This document shows positions 10,706 through 20,460 of a stretch of DNA of 63,734 nt, piece after piece; the first letter of the stretch is position 1; the number at the start of each line of letters is the position of its first letter. The notes under the pieces were generated by a model. It saw only the letters and a list, made by a program, of their open reading frames with translations. It had not been told where the DNA came from and ran no database searches. Origin of the DNA: Sphingobium quisquiliarum P25. Its GTDB lineage: Bacteria; Pseudomonadota; Alphaproteobacteria; Sphingomonadales; Sphingomonadaceae. The position numbers and the translations under genes are program-made. The stretch spans positions 1 to 63,734 of the forward strand of contig NZ_ATHO01000037.1 of NCBI RefSeq assembly GCF_000445065.1. Direction: 5' to 3'.

Positions 10706-11971
10706 TTACGGCCGCGTCTGGCCCGTGCCGCGCACCAGCCATTTATAGGTGGTGAGCCCCTCCAGCGCCACCGGCCCGCGCGCATGGAGGCGGCCGGTCG
10801 AGATGCCGATCTCCGCGCCAAGCCCGAATTCGCCGCCATCGGCGAACTGCGTCGAAGCGTTCCACATCACGATCGCGCTGTCGACCGCGTTCAGGAAACG
10901 CTCGGCCCTCTCCGCATCCTCGGTGATGATGGCGTCGGTATGATGGCTGGCGTGGGCGGCGATATGGGCCAGCGCCTCCTCCAGGCCATCGACCATGCGC
11001 ACCGACACGATGGCGTCGAGATATTCTGTATCCCAATCCTCGTCCGAAGCTGCCGTGACCCGCGCATCCATCGCCTGCACCGCCGCATCGCCGCGCACTT
11101 CGCATTTGGCGTCGAGCAGCGCCTGCACGATGGCCGGTGCGCCGCCGAACGCCTTGTCGATCAGCACCGTCTCGGTCGCGCCGCAAATGCCGGTGCGGCG
11201 CATCTTGGCGTTGACGATCAGCTTGACCGCCATGTCAGCATCGGCCGCGCCGTCGACATAGCTGTGGTTGATCCCGTCGAGATGCGCCAGCACGGGCACC
11301 CGCGCTTCTTCCTGCACCCGCGCCACCAGGCTCTTGCCGCCGCGCGGCACGATCAGGTCGACAAAGTCAGACGCCTTGAGCAACGCACCCACAGCGGCGC
11401 GATCGGTGGTCGGCACCAGTTGCACCACATCGGCAGGCAGGCCCGCCGCGACGATTCCCTCGACCAAGGCCGCGTGTATCGCGCGATTGCTCTCCTTCGC
11501 CTCGCTGCCGCCGCGCAGGATCACCGCGTTACCCGCGCGCAGGCAAAGCGCGGCGGCGTCAGCGGTCACATTGGGGCGGCTTTCATAGATGATACCGATC
11601 ACGCCCAGCGGCACGCGCACGCGGGAAAGCTCCATGCCATTGGGGCGGACCTGCGTATCGATGACGCTGCCGAGCGGATTGACGAGGCTCGCCACCTGAT
11701 CCACGCCCGCCGCTGTCGCTTCGACCCGGCCCTGGTCCAGCCGCAGCCGGTCAAGCATCGCAGGCGAAAGGCCGTTGGCGGCGGCATTTTCCATGTCGCG
11801 CGCATTGGCGGCCAGAATCTGCGGCGCCTGATCCCGGAGCGCCTGCGCCGCACGGCGCAGCGCGTCGATCTTCTGCGCGTCGCTGGCAGTGACGAGGACA
11901 GCAGCGGCGGAACGCGCGCGCGCGCCCATGCCGCTGATCAGCATTTCGGGAGTCTGGGTCAGGTCGTTCAT
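10706..11971 (-). CDS. proA: Glutamate-5-semialdehyde dehydrogenase (gamma-glutamyl phosphate reductase)
   Basis: ProA reduces gamma-glutamyl phosphate with NADPH to glutamate semialdehyde, the second step of proline synthesis. The 421-residue length is standard. The aldehyde-dehydrogenase fold is recognised from [16 protein letters not shown] (121-136), LRGGSEA (152-158) and the active-site Cys263 in [11 protein letters not shown]. The start at 11971 follows naturally from the family alignment. No proB is adjacent in the window. The gene converges on kdsA and is followed leftwards by the shared palindrome. Confidence 0.98.
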   Translation of the reverse strand: MNDLTQTPEMLISGMGARARSAAAVLVTASDAQKIDALRRAAQALRDQAPQILAANARDMENAAANGLSPAMLDRLRLDQGRVEATAAGVDQVASLVNPLGSVIDTQVRPNGMELSRVRVPLGVIGIIYESRPNVTADAAALCLRAGNAVILRGGSEAKESNRAIHAALVEGIVAAGLPADVVQLVPTTDRAAVGALLKASDFVDLIVPRGGKSLVARVQEEARVPVLAHLDGINHSYVDGAADADMAVKLIVNAKMRRTGICGATETVLIDKAFGGAPAIVQALLDAKCEVRGDAAVQAMDARVTAASDEDWDTEYLDAIVSVRMVDGLEEALAHIAAHASHHTDAIITEDAERAERFLNAVDSAIVMWNASTQFADGGEFGLGAEIGISTGRLHARGPVALEGLTTYKWLVRGTGQTRP

Positions 11972-12055
11972 GATCTTTAATGCCTTTCGCCCGCGCCCTT
12001 AGCATGAAAGGGGCGCATAGCGAAACCGGCAGAAGAATGATCCCGCCCTTGGGAG

Positions 12056-12703
12056 TCAGGCCGCCTGCGCCAGCCTTTCGGTCTTGCGCGCGCGGAAGGT
12101 GCGGCAGGGCGGGATGTTGCGCCATTCCACCTGTTCGGCGACCTCATCGAACTGCGCCGACAGGAGCTGCCGGACATAGGCGGAATACTGATAGACCAGA
12201 AACTCGCCGCCGGGACGCAACGCCGCCTGCGTTTCGGCGCAGATCGCATCGCCCACGCCATCGGGCAGTGTGGAAAAGGGAATGCCGGACAGGATATAAT
12301 CCGCCTGCCGATGACCCGCCTCCGCAATGAAGCGGCGGACATCGGCGGCGGACCCGTGCACCACGCGCAGGCGCGGATCGGCGATGCGCGCTTCCAGCCA
12401 GGCGACGAAATCCAGGTTGAGGTCGATCGCGATCAGAGTCGCATCAGGGTGCATCCGCTCCAATATCGTGCGGGTGAAGGTGCCCACGCCCGGACCATAT
12501 TCCACGAACAGGCGCGTACGCTGCCAATCCACGCCCGACAACATGCTGTCCACCAGCGTGGATGAGGATGGGATGATCGACCCGATCATGCCGGGATGCT
12601 TCACGAACTGGCGGAAGAACATGCTCCATTGGCTGAGAAACGTTGCCGGACGATCGCCGCCGCGGGCCGATATCCTGTCTTTATTCACCGGAGTGGAGGC
12701 CAT
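12056..12703 (-). CDS. SAM-dependent methyltransferase, PmtA/KsgA-like (possible phospholipid N-methyltransferase)
   Basis: This 215-residue protein contains a Rossmann-like methyltransferase fold. SAM-binding motif I is VEYGPGVGTFTRTI (67-80), followed by an acidic end of strand 2 (AIDLNLDF) and a motif like SGIPFS near residue 140. The preceding segment HPGMIGSIIPSS is characteristic of the family that includes bacterial phosphatidylethanolamine N-methyltransferase PmtA and relatives annotated as rRNA-dimethylase-like. If it is PmtA it would convert phosphatidylethanolamine towards phosphatidylcholine, which many sphingomonads contain. An internal ATG at residue 28 is an alternative start. 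It is a single gene 84 bases downstream (leftwards) of which lies proA, and the substrate is not proven. Confidence 0.75.
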   Translation of the reverse strand: MASTPVNKDRISARGGDRPATFLSQWSMFFRQFVKHPGMIGSIIPSSSTLVDSMLSGVDWQRTRLFVEYGPGVGTFTRTILERMHPDATLIAIDLNLDFVAWLEARIADPRLRVVHGSAADVRRFIAEAGHRQADYILSGIPFSTLPDGVGDAICAETQAALRPGGEFLVYQYSAYVRQLLSAQFDEVAEQVEWRNIPPCRTFRARKTERLAQAA

Positions 12704-12863
12704 CTATCCTCGCCTGTTTGCCTTGCTCGCCCGGCCTTGCAAATAACGGCATGGCTTGCAAGCCGCTTCGCTTGGAAACCGGACCAAAAGGCCCGGTTGC
12801 CGGGGTTGGGTAGCGAACGCGCGGGGGACGGATGAGTTCAATCCGCCCCCAGCGCGCCCTTGT

Positions 12864-15170
12864 TCAACCGTCCCGTTCGCGGGACCGGACCATGCCCGGC
12901 GCGACGAAGCCGATCGGATCCACCCGCATGGCGCTTTGTTTCAGCTGTGACTGGATCTGCTCATATTCATGCTCCATCTCGGCAGTGACGGAAGCGCGCG
13001 TTTCCTCCAGCGCCGCCAGGAAATGATCCTGCGTCACCTTGTCCACCGACAGCGACTGGCGCAGCGCGATCAGGCCCGCGCGGCGGACCAGATCCTCCAG
13101 ATCGGCGCCGGTGAAGCGCTCCGTGCGCCTTGCGAGCAGGTCCAGATCGACGTCCTCGGCCAGCGGCATCTTGGCAGTATGGATCGACAATATGTGCCGC
13201 CGCCCGCTTTCATCCGGCACCGGCACATAGATCAGTTCGTCGAAACGGCCGGGCCGCAGCAGGGCAGGATCGACCAGCGTAGGACGGTTGGTCGCGCCGA
13301 TGACGACGACCGACTGGAGTTCTTCCAGCCCGTCCATCTCGGCCAGGATAGTGTTGACCACCCGCTCCGTCACCTGCGGTTCGCCCAGCCCGTTGCCGCG
13401 CGCGGGCACCAGGCTGTCAAGCTCATCGATGAAGATGACCGTGGGCGCGACCTGCCGCGCGCGGTTAAAAAGGCGCGCGATCTGCTGCTCGCTCTCCCCA
13501 TACCATTTGGACAGCAGGTCGCTGGACTTGGTGGCGATGAAGTTCGCCTGCGCCTCGCGCGCGACCGCCTTGGCCAGCAGCGTCTTGCCGGTGCCGGGCG
13601 GGCCGTAGAGCAGGAAGCCCTTGGCCGGACGGATGCCGATGCGGCGGAAGGCGTCAGGGTCCTTGAGCGGCAGTTCCACCCCTTCCTTGAGGCGCATCTG
13701 CGCATCGTCCAGCCCGCCAATATCGGCCCAGCCGATGTTCGGGGCCTGCACCATGACTTCGCGCATGGCCGAAGGCTGGACGCGCTTGATCGCCGCCATG
13801 AAGTCGTCGCGCGAGACGGACAGTTCCTCCAGCACGTCAGGCGGGATGGTGCCCTCCTCCAGATTGAGGCGCGGCATGAAGCGGCGCACCGTCTCGATCG
13901 CCGCTTCTCGCGTCAGCGCCGCAAGGTCTGCGCCGACGAAACCATAGGTCATCCGCGCCAGTTCGCCCAGATCGACCCCTTCGCCCAGAGGCATGCCGCG
14001 CGTGTGAATGCCCAAAATCTCGCGCCGCCCGCGCTCATCGGGGACGCCGACGATGATTTCGCGGTCGAAACGGCCCGGTCGCCGCAGGGCCTCATCAATT
14101 GCTTCGGGCCGGTTGGTGGCGGCGATGACGACGAGGTTGGTGCGCGGCTCCAGCCCGTCCATCAGCGTCAGCAGTTGCGCGACCAGCCGCTTTTCGGTCT
14201 CGCCGGTCACATTGCCGCGCTTGGGCGCGATCGAGTCGATTTCGTCGATGAACAGGATCGACGGCGCGGATTTGGCCGCTGCCTCGAAAACTTCGCGCAG
14301 TTGCTTTTCCGACTCGCCATAGGCCGAACCCATGATCTCCGGCCCGTTGATCAGGAAGAACTCGGCCTCCGATTCATTGGCGACGGCGCGGGCAAGGCGC
14401 GTCTTGCCCGTTCCCGGCGGGCCATGGAGCAGAACGCCCTTGGGCGGATCGACGCCCAGCCGCTCGAACAGTTCGGGATAGCGCAGCGGCAGCTCGACCA
14501 TCTCGCGCAGTTGATCGATCGCCTCGGCCATGCCGCCGACATCGTCATAGGTGACGTCGGCGCGGCGGGACTCTCGCGGCTCCTCATATTCGGCGCGCAG
14601 TTCGATTTCGGTATCGGCGTCGATATGGACATAACCCTTGGGCAGGGTGGATACGACCACCAGCCGGATCTCCTGGAGCGCATAGGCGGGCGCCGCCAGC
14701 ATCTGCCGCAGATGCGGAGGCATGTCGCTGGGCGGGACCTGCTGCTGACCCGCCGTCGCGACGACATCGCCCGCGGCAAGCGGCCGCTGGAAGAAGACCC
14801 GCTTCAAGCCATCGGGGTTGCCCTGAAGCCGCAGATTATTTTGTGCAGGCGCGAACACAACGCGCTGCGCGGGCCGGGGTTCGATCTTGCGGATCTGCAC
14901 GAAGTCGCCCGACCCGACGCCCGCATTGGCTCGCTGGAGCCCGTCGAGACGGAGAACGTCAAGCCCCTCATCCTCCTTGTACGGACGCACAACCCGCGCG
15001 GGGGTCGATCGCTTTCCGGCGATCTCGACGACATCGCCTTCCGCCAGATGCAGCTCCGCCATAGCAGCCACCGGTATCCGGGCGAGGCCGCGCCCCGCAT
15101 CTTCCGGCCGGGCGTTGGCCACCTGAATCTTGCGTCCTGGACTTTCCTGTTCGGCCATTGCCATCCCCAT
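12864..15170 (-). CDS. Bacterial CDC48/VCP-family AAA+ ATPase
   Basis: This is a 768-residue protein built like eukaryotic p97 and archaeal VAT. An N-terminal double-psi-barrel and CDC48-like N domain (about 1-195) is followed by two AAA+ modules. D1 has Walker A GPPGTGKT at 250-257 and Walker B ILFIDE at 305-310. D2 has Walker A at 523-530 and Walker B VIFIDE at 578-583. Arginine-finger motifs (RRPGRFD and LRPGRFD) are present in both. I use the ATG at 15170, though 15164 and 15158 are close alternatives. The longer ORF to 15338 is not used because that leader is unlike the family. It probably unfolds or extracts protein substrates for degradation or remodelling. The gene is monocistronic and no protease gene is adjacent. 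Confidence 0.93.
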   Translation of the reverse strand: MGMAMAEQESPGRKIQVANARPEDAGRGLARIPVAAMAELHLAEGDVVEIAGKRSTPARVVRPYKEDEGLDVLRLDGLQRANAGVGSGDFVQIRKIEPRPAQRVVFAPAQNNLRLQGNPDGLKRVFFQRPLAAGDVVATAGQQQVPPSDMPPHLRQMLAAPAYALQEIRLVVVSTLPKGYVHIDADTEIELRAEYEEPRESRRADVTYDDVGGMAEAIDQLREMVELPLRYPELFERLGVDPPKGVLLHGPPGTGKTRLARAVANESEAEFFLINGPEIMGSAYGESEKQLREVFEAAAKSAPSILFIDEIDSIAPKRGNVTGETEKRLVAQLLTLMDGLEPRTNLVVIAATNRPEAIDEALRRPGRFDREIIVGVPDERGRREILGIHTRGMPLGEGVDLGELARMTYGFVGADLAALTREAAIETVRRFMPRLNLEEGTIPPDVLEELSVSRDDFMAAIKRVQPSAMREVMVQAPNIGWADIGGLDDAQMRLKEGVELPLKDPDAFRRIGIRPAKGFLLYGPPGTGKTLLAKAVAREAQANFIATKSSDLLSKWYGESEQQIARLFNRARQVAPTVIFIDELDSLVPARGNGLGEPQVTERVVNTILAEMDGLEELQSVVVIGATNRPTLVDPALLRPGRFDELIYVPVPDESGRRHILSIHTAKMPLAEDVDLDLLARRTERFTGADLEDLVRRAGLIALRQSLSVDKVTQDHFLAALEETRASVTAEMEHEYEQIQSQLKQSAMRVDPIGFVAPGMVRSRERDG

Positions 15171-15242
15171 TCTTGTCGCCGCGTAACGACATAGGTAACG
15201 CCGCGCCGCTTGGAAAGGCCCGCCCCGGACACGGCGAAGAAC

Positions 15243-15402
15243 AAAAAAAAGGCTGACCCGAAGGCCAGCCCGGAAAGTTTTAAGGAGAGGATGCCTGAAA
15301 GGCCCGTCCCTTTTGTCTCTTGCTGAATCCTTTCGCAAGTGCGAAAAGAATGAAGCAGTTGCGTTTTTTGCATCTTGCCAACTGGCGCATTTTGCTGCTC
15401 AT
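15243..15402 (-). ncRNA. Candidate small RNA or 40-codon small ORF with its own terminator
   Basis: On the minus strand a textbook rho-independent terminator lies at 15270-15243: stem GGCTGGCC-TTCG-GGTCAGCC followed by eight T residues. Nothing annotated is transcribed into it. Upstream is a noticeably A- and T-rich stretch unlike its GC-rich surroundings. It contains a perfect TTCGCA-CT-TGCGAA hairpin and a CCTCTCCTT segment that could pair with ribosome-binding sites. An ORF of 40 codons (ATG 15402 to TAA 15280) occupies the same stretch but has no Shine-Dalgarno site, only pyrimidines in front. I favour a regulatory small RNA; a small basic protein is the alternative. Confidence 0.5.
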
Positions 15403-15449
15403 TGGGAGAGGATAAGGCAGACAGCGAAACGGTTCGTGAGAGAGGAGCA

Positions 15450-15479
15450 ATGATGCGACGCAGCGGACCGCGGAAATAG
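15450..15479 (+). other. Possible leader mini-ORF of the LysR gene
   Basis: A strong GAGAGGAG site precedes ATGATG and a 9-codon frame (MMRRSGPRK) that stops at TAG 15477-15479, 11 bases before the LysR start. The LysR gene itself has no good ribosome site, so translation of this mini-ORF may couple to it. This is inferred from the sequence only. Confidence 0.35.
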
Positions 15480-15489
15480 ATCGATAAAT

Positions 15490-16371
15490 ATGCGCAGATT
15501 GCCGCCCCTTACAGCCCTTGAGGCCTTTGTTCAGGTTGCCCGCCTTGGCTCGGTCAAGGCGGCGGCGGAAGAACTTGCCTTGTCCACGCCTGCGCTCAGC
15601 CGCCGCGTCCAGGCGCTGGAACGATTTATCGGGCGGCCCCTGTTCGATCGCAAGCATCAGGCGCTGGAGATCAACGCCGACGGGCAGCGCCTGCTGGACG
15701 ACATTGCGCCCGCGCTGGATTCGCTGAGCCAGGCGCTGGAAAATATCCAGAGCGGCGGCAACCAGTTGCGGCTGCGGCTCGCGGTCATGCCGCTGTTCGC
15801 CACGCAGCGCCTGTTCCCGCATCTGGGCGCCTTGCGGCAGCGTCACCCGCAATTGCACATCGACATCGAAACCACGCCCTATGCCGTGGCGCGGCTGGGC
15901 GAAGGGCTGGATGCGGCCATCGTCCTGGCGAAGGATATCGACCCGGCGCTCTATGCGCATGAGCTCGACCATGACGAGGTGTATCTGATCGGGCGCAAGG
16001 CCCTGATGGAGCCGCCAAGCGCCATCAACACACCGGCGGACCTGGCCCAGCACACCATATTGCTCCACCGCGACATGGTGCTGGCGTTCGAGGCGTGGAA
16101 GGAAGCCGTCGGCCTGCCCGACCTGCAACCCCTGGCGATCGACAATTATGATTCCGGCCAGCTGATGCTCGAAGCGGCGGCGCAGGGCCTGGGCGTTGCC
16201 GTCATGCACGCCAGCCACTTCAACGAAGCCGGTGACTCGCGGCTGGTGCGCCTGTTCCCGGACACCCATGTGGAAAGCCCTTACCGCTATTATTTCGTGT
16301 GCCGTCCCCGCGCGCTCCAGACGCGTGCGGTGCGGATCTTCCGCGACTGGCTGGTCGGGGCCGACATCTAA
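15490..16371 (+). CDS. LysR-family transcriptional regulator (GcvA-like)
   Basis: This 293-residue regulator has an N-terminal winged helix-turn-helix (residues 6-65, including SVKAAAEELALSTPALSRRVQALE) and a C-terminal LysR substrate-binding domain. The effector domain resembles the GcvA group (starting around LRLAVMPLFATQRLFPHLG). It points away from the Cdc48 gene, with 319 bases between them, and is followed after 79 bases by the GGDEF gene. LysR proteins often control a divergent neighbour, here the Cdc48 gene or the possible small RNA. No T-N11-A operator stands out clearly. The effector is unknown. Confidence 0.9.
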   Translation: MRRLPPLTALEAFVQVARLGSVKAAAEELALSTPALSRRVQALERFIGRPLFDRKHQALEINADGQRLLDDIAPALDSLSQALENIQSGGNQLRLRLAVMPLFATQRLFPHLGALRQRHPQLHIDIETTPYAVARLGEGLDAAIVLAKDIDPALYAHELDHDEVYLIGRKALMEPPSAINTPADLAQHTILLHRDMVLAFEAWKEAVGLPDLQPLAIDNYDSGQLMLEAAAQGLGVAVMHASHFNEAGDSRLVRLFPDTHVESPYRYYFVCRPRALQTRAVRIFRDWLVGADI

Positions 16372-16450
16372 AAGCGGCGGCTTTCAGCCACTTGGCGCTT
16401 TTTGCTTTTCGCCGCCTTAATCATGACCGCGCCGGTCCGTTATAAGTCGC

Positions 16451-17620
16451 ATGACTGGGGCATCATCATCACACGCGGCAATCCCGCAGCACGGCCTGAC
16501 CGATCGGCTGACCCGATGGGCGCGCGGCCTTTCCAGCAAGGCCGAGGCCGATCAGGACGTGGGGGAAAGCGATCCCCAGCGGGTGCGGCCGGGCAGCATC
16601 GCGCACCGGGAAATCACCCGGCGGCGCAAGTTGTACGAGGATATTGGCGACTTCCTGTTCGCCCATGACCTCGACCTCACGCCGCTGAATTTCGGCGTCG
16701 CCCATGATTATCTAACCGGCTCTCACATCGGCGTTGAAAAGGCGGTGAAGGCCGTCCTCGCCGAGCGCGGCAAGATCACCAACGGCTGGGTCGAAACGGT
16801 GGCCGCGGAGCAGCGCACGGACGAGGTAACGGCGGACGCCCTGGCCTCCATGCTGTCGCAGGTGGAGGAGAATCTGTCCCAGTTCACCGGCCTGATGACC
16901 GAGTCGCGCAATTCGGCGAAGGATTATGGCGCCGCCTTGCAGGAAGAGGTGAAGGGCCTGTCCGCCGAGGGCAATAACGAACCCGTTCTCGCCCGGCTCG
17001 TGGCGCTGACCCGGTCGATGGTGGAAAAGACCCGCCAGGTGGAAATGCAACTGCGCAACAACCAGAAGCAGAATCTCGCGCTCAAATCCAGCCTGGAGAC
17101 CGCCCGTCGCGCGGCGGAGCATGACCATCTGACCGGCCTGCCCAACCGCCGCGCCTTCGAAACGGCGCTGCGGCAGGAACTGGAACTGGCCAGGGAACGG
17201 AACGAGCAGCTGTCGGTCGCCTTCTGCGACATCGACCATTTCAAGCAGATCAACGACCTTCACGGCCATGACACGGGCGATCGCGTCCTGAAATTCGTCG
17301 CTGGCCTGCTGTCGAAGATCAGCAACGACCGCTGTCATGTCGCGCGCCACGGCGGGGAGGAGTTCGTCATGCTGTTCCGGGGCAAGACGGCGGCGGAAGC
17401 GTGCGAGGCGGTCGACGGCGTGCGCGCCGACCTGTCGACCCGCAGCCTCGTCAACCGTACCAATGGCGAACGCATGGAGCGGGTGAGCTTTTCCGCGGGC
17501 GTCGCCAATGTACTGTTCTACGACGATCCCCGCGCGGCGTTGAAAGCAGCCGACCGCGCGCTCTACCTCGCCAAGGAACATGGCCGCAACCGCGTCTATC
17601 TGGCGGCGGAGGCGGACTGA
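16451..17620 (+). CDS. Diguanylate cyclase (GGDEF)
   Basis: This 389-residue cytoplasmic protein has an uncharacterised N-terminal helical half (1-215) and a complete GGDEF domain (about 222-385). Catalytic features are intact: metal-binding Asp260 in FCDIDHFK and the GGEEF signature at 301-305, so it should make c-di-GMP from two GTP. The product-inhibition I-site RxxD expected nine residues before GGEEF is absent (NDRC instead), so feedback inhibition should be weak or missing. The N-terminal part has no membrane segment and no PAS or GAF motif that I recognise. A long helical segment at 195-220 probably forms a signalling coiled coil into the cyclase domain. It could feed the PilZ-HTH protein at 1.2 kb. 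Confidence 0.93.
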   Translation: MTGASSSHAAIPQHGLTDRLTRWARGLSSKAEADQDVGESDPQRVRPGSIAHREITRRRKLYEDIGDFLFAHDLDLTPLNFGVAHDYLTGSHIGVEKAVKAVLAERGKITNGWVETVAAEQRTDEVTADALASMLSQVEENLSQFTGLMTESRNSAKDYGAALQEEVKGLSAEGNNEPVLARLVALTRSMVEKTRQVEMQLRNNQKQNLALKSSLETARRAAEHDHLTGLPNRRAFETALRQELELARERNEQLSVAFCDIDHFKQINDLHGHDTGDRVLKFVAGLLSKISNDRCHVARHGGEEFVMLFRGKTAAEACEAVDGVRADLSTRSLVNRTNGERMERVSFSAGVANVLFYDDPRAALKAADRALYLAKEHGRNRVYLAAEAD

Positions 17621-17657
17621 TCCGCCGCGCCAGCCATGCGCGGCGGGGGTCTATCGG

Positions 17658-18329
17658 TCAGAAGTCCGGCTTTTCATAATGAGCGGGCGGCGTGATCACC
17701 TCCATCCGCTCGGACAGGAGGGGGCGGAAGGACGGGCGTGACTTGAAGCCTGCATACCAGCGCTTCACCGTTTCATGCCCGGCCCAGTCGATGCCGCCCA
17801 GATAGTCGGCGACCGAAATATGCGCGGCCGCGGTTATATCGGCCAAACTCAGCGTGGCGCCCGCCATCCAGCTGCGATGGTCGAGCAGATAGTCCATATA
17901 ATCCATATGAACATTGGCGCGCTTCATCGCCTCGCGCAGCACCCGCGCATCGGGCGGCGCGCGTTCGATCAGCCGCTTCTTCATCCGTTCGTGCAGCAGC
18001 GGACCGACGACGTCGCCATAGAAATTCTGGTCGAAAAAAGCGGTCAGCCGCCGCACTTCCGCCCGCCCCGCCGCCGTGCCGGAGATCAGCGGGAATTTTT
18101 CCACCGTCTCCTCGAAATATTCGCAGATCGCCTGGCTGTCGATCAGGGTCATGCCCTTGTCCTCATCCACCATCACGGGGGTGGTGCCGGCCGGATTGAG
18201 GTCCAGAAACTCGTCACGCATCATCCATGGGGATTCGCGCACCAGATCATAGCCGATCCCCTTTTCCCCCAGCAGCAGGCGCACCTTGCGGGAAAAGGGA
18301 CAGAGGGGAAATTGGAAAAGCTGCCACAT
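17658..18329 (-). CDS. fzlA: FzlA-like protein, glutathione S-transferase family
   Basis: This 223-residue protein has a thioredoxin-like N-terminal domain with CPFSRK (Cys10) and the [10 protein letters not shown] and [11 protein letters not shown] motifs of GSTs, followed by an all-helical C-terminal domain. The alphaproteobacterial GST relative FzlA binds FtsZ and activates constriction. It ends in a conserved tail of the form P-x-H/Y-Y-x-x-x-DF. This protein ends [10 protein letters not shown], which supports the FzlA assignment. If correct, it acts on FtsZ filaments in the cytoplasm rather than in detoxification. The fold is secure and the FzlA identity moderately so. It converges on the GGDEF gene with 37 bases between them. 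Confidence 0.65.
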   Translation of the reverse strand: MWQLFQFPLCPFSRKVRLLLGEKGIGYDLVRESPWMMRDEFLDLNPAGTTPVMVDEDKGMTLIDSQAICEYFEETVEKFPLISGTAAGRAEVRRLTAFFDQNFYGDVVGPLLHERMKKRLIERAPPDARVLREAMKRANVHMDYMDYLLDHRSWMAGATLSLADITAAAHISVADYLGGIDWAGHETVKRWYAGFKSRPSFRPLLSERMEVITPPAHYEKPDF

Positions 18330-18511
18330 ATCGCCCCCCTGTTAAGCGGAGCCGGGCGGCGCGGAAAGCGGCAAATGGCGGCGTCCGGCGCAAAAAATTC
18401 CGACCGCTGCGGCGGAAACTCTGCGGCCGGGCCGCAATCCGCACTTCCGGTCGCCGCAATGTGGCTCTAGAGGTCTCCAGAGCGCGGAGTTCGCAACGGA
18501 AAGGATGCCTG

Positions 18512-20455
18512 ATGTCTGACGATTTTTTCCCCGTCCCTTCTGAATGGGCCGCCTCTGCGCTGCTCGACCGGGATGGACGCGCGGCAGATTATCGTCGCTC
18601 GATCGAAGAACCCGATGCCTACTGGCTGGACCGCGCCAAGCGGCTGGACTGGGTGAATTTTCCCACCAGGACCAACGAAAGCAGCTTTGCCGAGGCCGAC
18701 TTCGGCGTGAAATGGTTCGCTGACGGCGTCCTCAACGTCAGCGCCAACTGCATCGACCGGCATCTTGCGGACCGGGGTGACCAGACGGCGATCATCTGGG
18801 AACCCGATTCCCCCGAGGCCCAGCCGCGCCGCTACACCTACCGCCAGGTGCATGAGGAAGTGTGCCGCCTCGCCAATGTCCTGAAAGAGGCGGGCGCGAA
18901 AAAGGGCGACCGCATCACCATATATCTGCCGATGATCCCGGAGGCCGCCTTCGCGCTGCTCGCCTGTGCCCGGATCGGCGCCATCCACAGCGTCGTCTTC
19001 GGCGGCTTTTCGCCAGAGGCATTGGCGGGCCGGATCATCGATTGCGATTCGACGCTGGTCATCACCGCCGACGAAGGCTGCCGCGCTGGCAAGAAGGTGC
19101 CGTTGAAGGCGAATGTCGACGCGGCGCTCAAGGATTGCCCCAGCGTCCGCAAGGTCGTCGTGGTGCAGGCGACCGGCGGCAACGTCGGCATGGCCGAAGG
19201 CCGCGATGTCTGGCTGCACGAAGCGGCCGCCAATGTGCCCGCCGATTGCCCGCCCGAACCCATGAATGCGGAAGACCCGCTGTTCATCCTCTATACCTCC
19301 GGTTCCACCGGCAAGCCCAAGGGCGTGCTGCACACGACCGGCGGCTATCTGCTGTGGGCCAGCCTGACCCATGAACTGTGCTTCGACTATCGCCCCGGCG
19401 ACATCTACTGGTGCGCGGCGGACATCGGCTGGGTCACGGGCCACAGCTATATCGTCTATGGTCCGCTGGCGAACGGCGCGACCACGCTGATGTATGAAGG
19501 CGTGCCCAACCACCCGACGCCCAGCCGCATCTGGGAAGTGGTGGACCGCCATCAGGTGCAGACCCTGTTCACCGCGCCCACCGCCCTGCGCGCGCTGATG
19601 AAGGAGGGCGACGATTATGTGACCCGCACCAGCCGCAAGTCGCTGCGCCTGCTGGGCACGGTGGGCGAGCCGATCAATCCCGAAGCGTGGCGCTGGTATC
19701 ATCATGTCGTTGGCGAGGACCGCTGCCCGATCATCGATACATGGTGGCAGACGGAAACGGGGGCGGCGATGATCGCGCCGATGCCGGGGGCGACGGACCT
19801 CAAGCCCGGTTCCGCCACCCTGCCGATGCCGGGCGTGGTGCCGCAGATCGTGGATGGCGAGGGCCATGTGTTGGAAGGCCCGGCCGAAGGCAATCTGGTC
19901 ATCGCGCAAAGCTGGCCGGGGCAGATGCGCACCGTCTGGGGCGATCATGAGCGCTTCTTCCAGACCTACTTCACCACCTTCCCCGGCAAATATACGACCG
20001 GCGACGGGGCGCGGCGCGACGCGGACGGCTATTACTGGATCACCGGGCGCGTCGATGACGTCATCAACGTGTCGGGCCACCGCATGGGCACGGCGGAAGT
20101 CGAAAGCGCGCTGGTGCTGCATGAAGCCGTGGCCGAAGCGGCCGTGGTCGGCTTCCCCCACGACATCAAGGGTCAGGGCATCTACGCCTATGTCACGCTG
20201 AACAGCGGTGAACAGCCGGGCGAGGAACTGCGCAAGACGCTGGTCAACTGGGTCCGCTCCGAAATCGGTCCGATCGCCACGCCGGACGTCATCCAGTTCG
20301 CGCCCGGCCTGCCCAAGACCCGGTCGGGCAAGATCATGCGGCGCATCCTGCGCAAGATCGCCGAGGGCGAAGTGTCGGCGCAGGCGCTGGGCGACACCAG
20401 CACGCTCGCCGACCCGTCCGTCGTGGACGATCTGGTGGCGAACCGGCAGGGTTGA
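18512..20455 (+). CDS. acsA: Acetyl-CoA synthetase
   Basis: AcsA activates acetate to acetyl-AMP and then acetyl-CoA. The 647-residue length is typical. The adenylation core motif [11 protein letters not shown] is present, as are WWQTETGA and the C-terminal catalytic lysine in [11 protein letters not shown] (K607), the residue that is reversibly acetylated in this family. The start at ATG 18512 has an AAGGA site. The open frame further upstream overlaps the divergent gene's promoter and is not used. The enzyme is cytoplasmic and allows growth on acetate. No propionate or ethanol genes are adjacent. A strong hairpin follows the stop. Confidence 0.97.
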   Translation: MSDDFFPVPSEWAASALLDRDGRAADYRRSIEEPDAYWLDRAKRLDWVNFPTRTNESSFAEADFGVKWFADGVLNVSANCIDRHLADRGDQTAIIWEPDSPEAQPRRYTYRQVHEEVCRLANVLKEAGAKKGDRITIYLPMIPEAAFALLACARIGAIHSVVFGGFSPEALAGRIIDCDSTLVITADEGCRAGKKVPLKANVDAALKDCPSVRKVVVVQATGGNVGMAEGRDVWLHEAAANVPADCPPEPMNAEDPLFILYTSGSTGKPKGVLHTTGGYLLWASLTHELCFDYRPGDIYWCAADIGWVTGHSYIVYGPLANGATTLMYEGVPNHPTPSRIWEVVDRHQVQTLFTAPTALRALMKEGDDYVTRTSRKSLRLLGTVGEPINPEAWRWYHHVVGEDRCPIIDTWWQTETGAAMIAPMPGATDLKPGSATLPMPGVVPQIVDGEGHVLEGPAEGNLVIAQSWPGQMRTVWGDHERFFQTYFTTFPGKYTTGDGARRDADGYYWITGRVDDVINVSGHRMGTAEVESALVLHEAVAEAAVVGFPHDIKGQGIYAYVTLNSGEQPGEELRKTLVNWVRSEIGPIATPDVIQFAPGLPKTRSGKIMRRILRKIAEGEVSAQALGDTSTLADPSVVDDLVANRQG

Positions 20456-20460
20456 GGACG

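Noticed and set aside
12969..15194. 741-residue open frame on the + strand opposite the Cdc48 gene
   Set aside because: It is a mirror of high-GC codon bias; the minus-strand product has full AAA+ motifs, and the + product has low-complexity Arg/His/Gln content.
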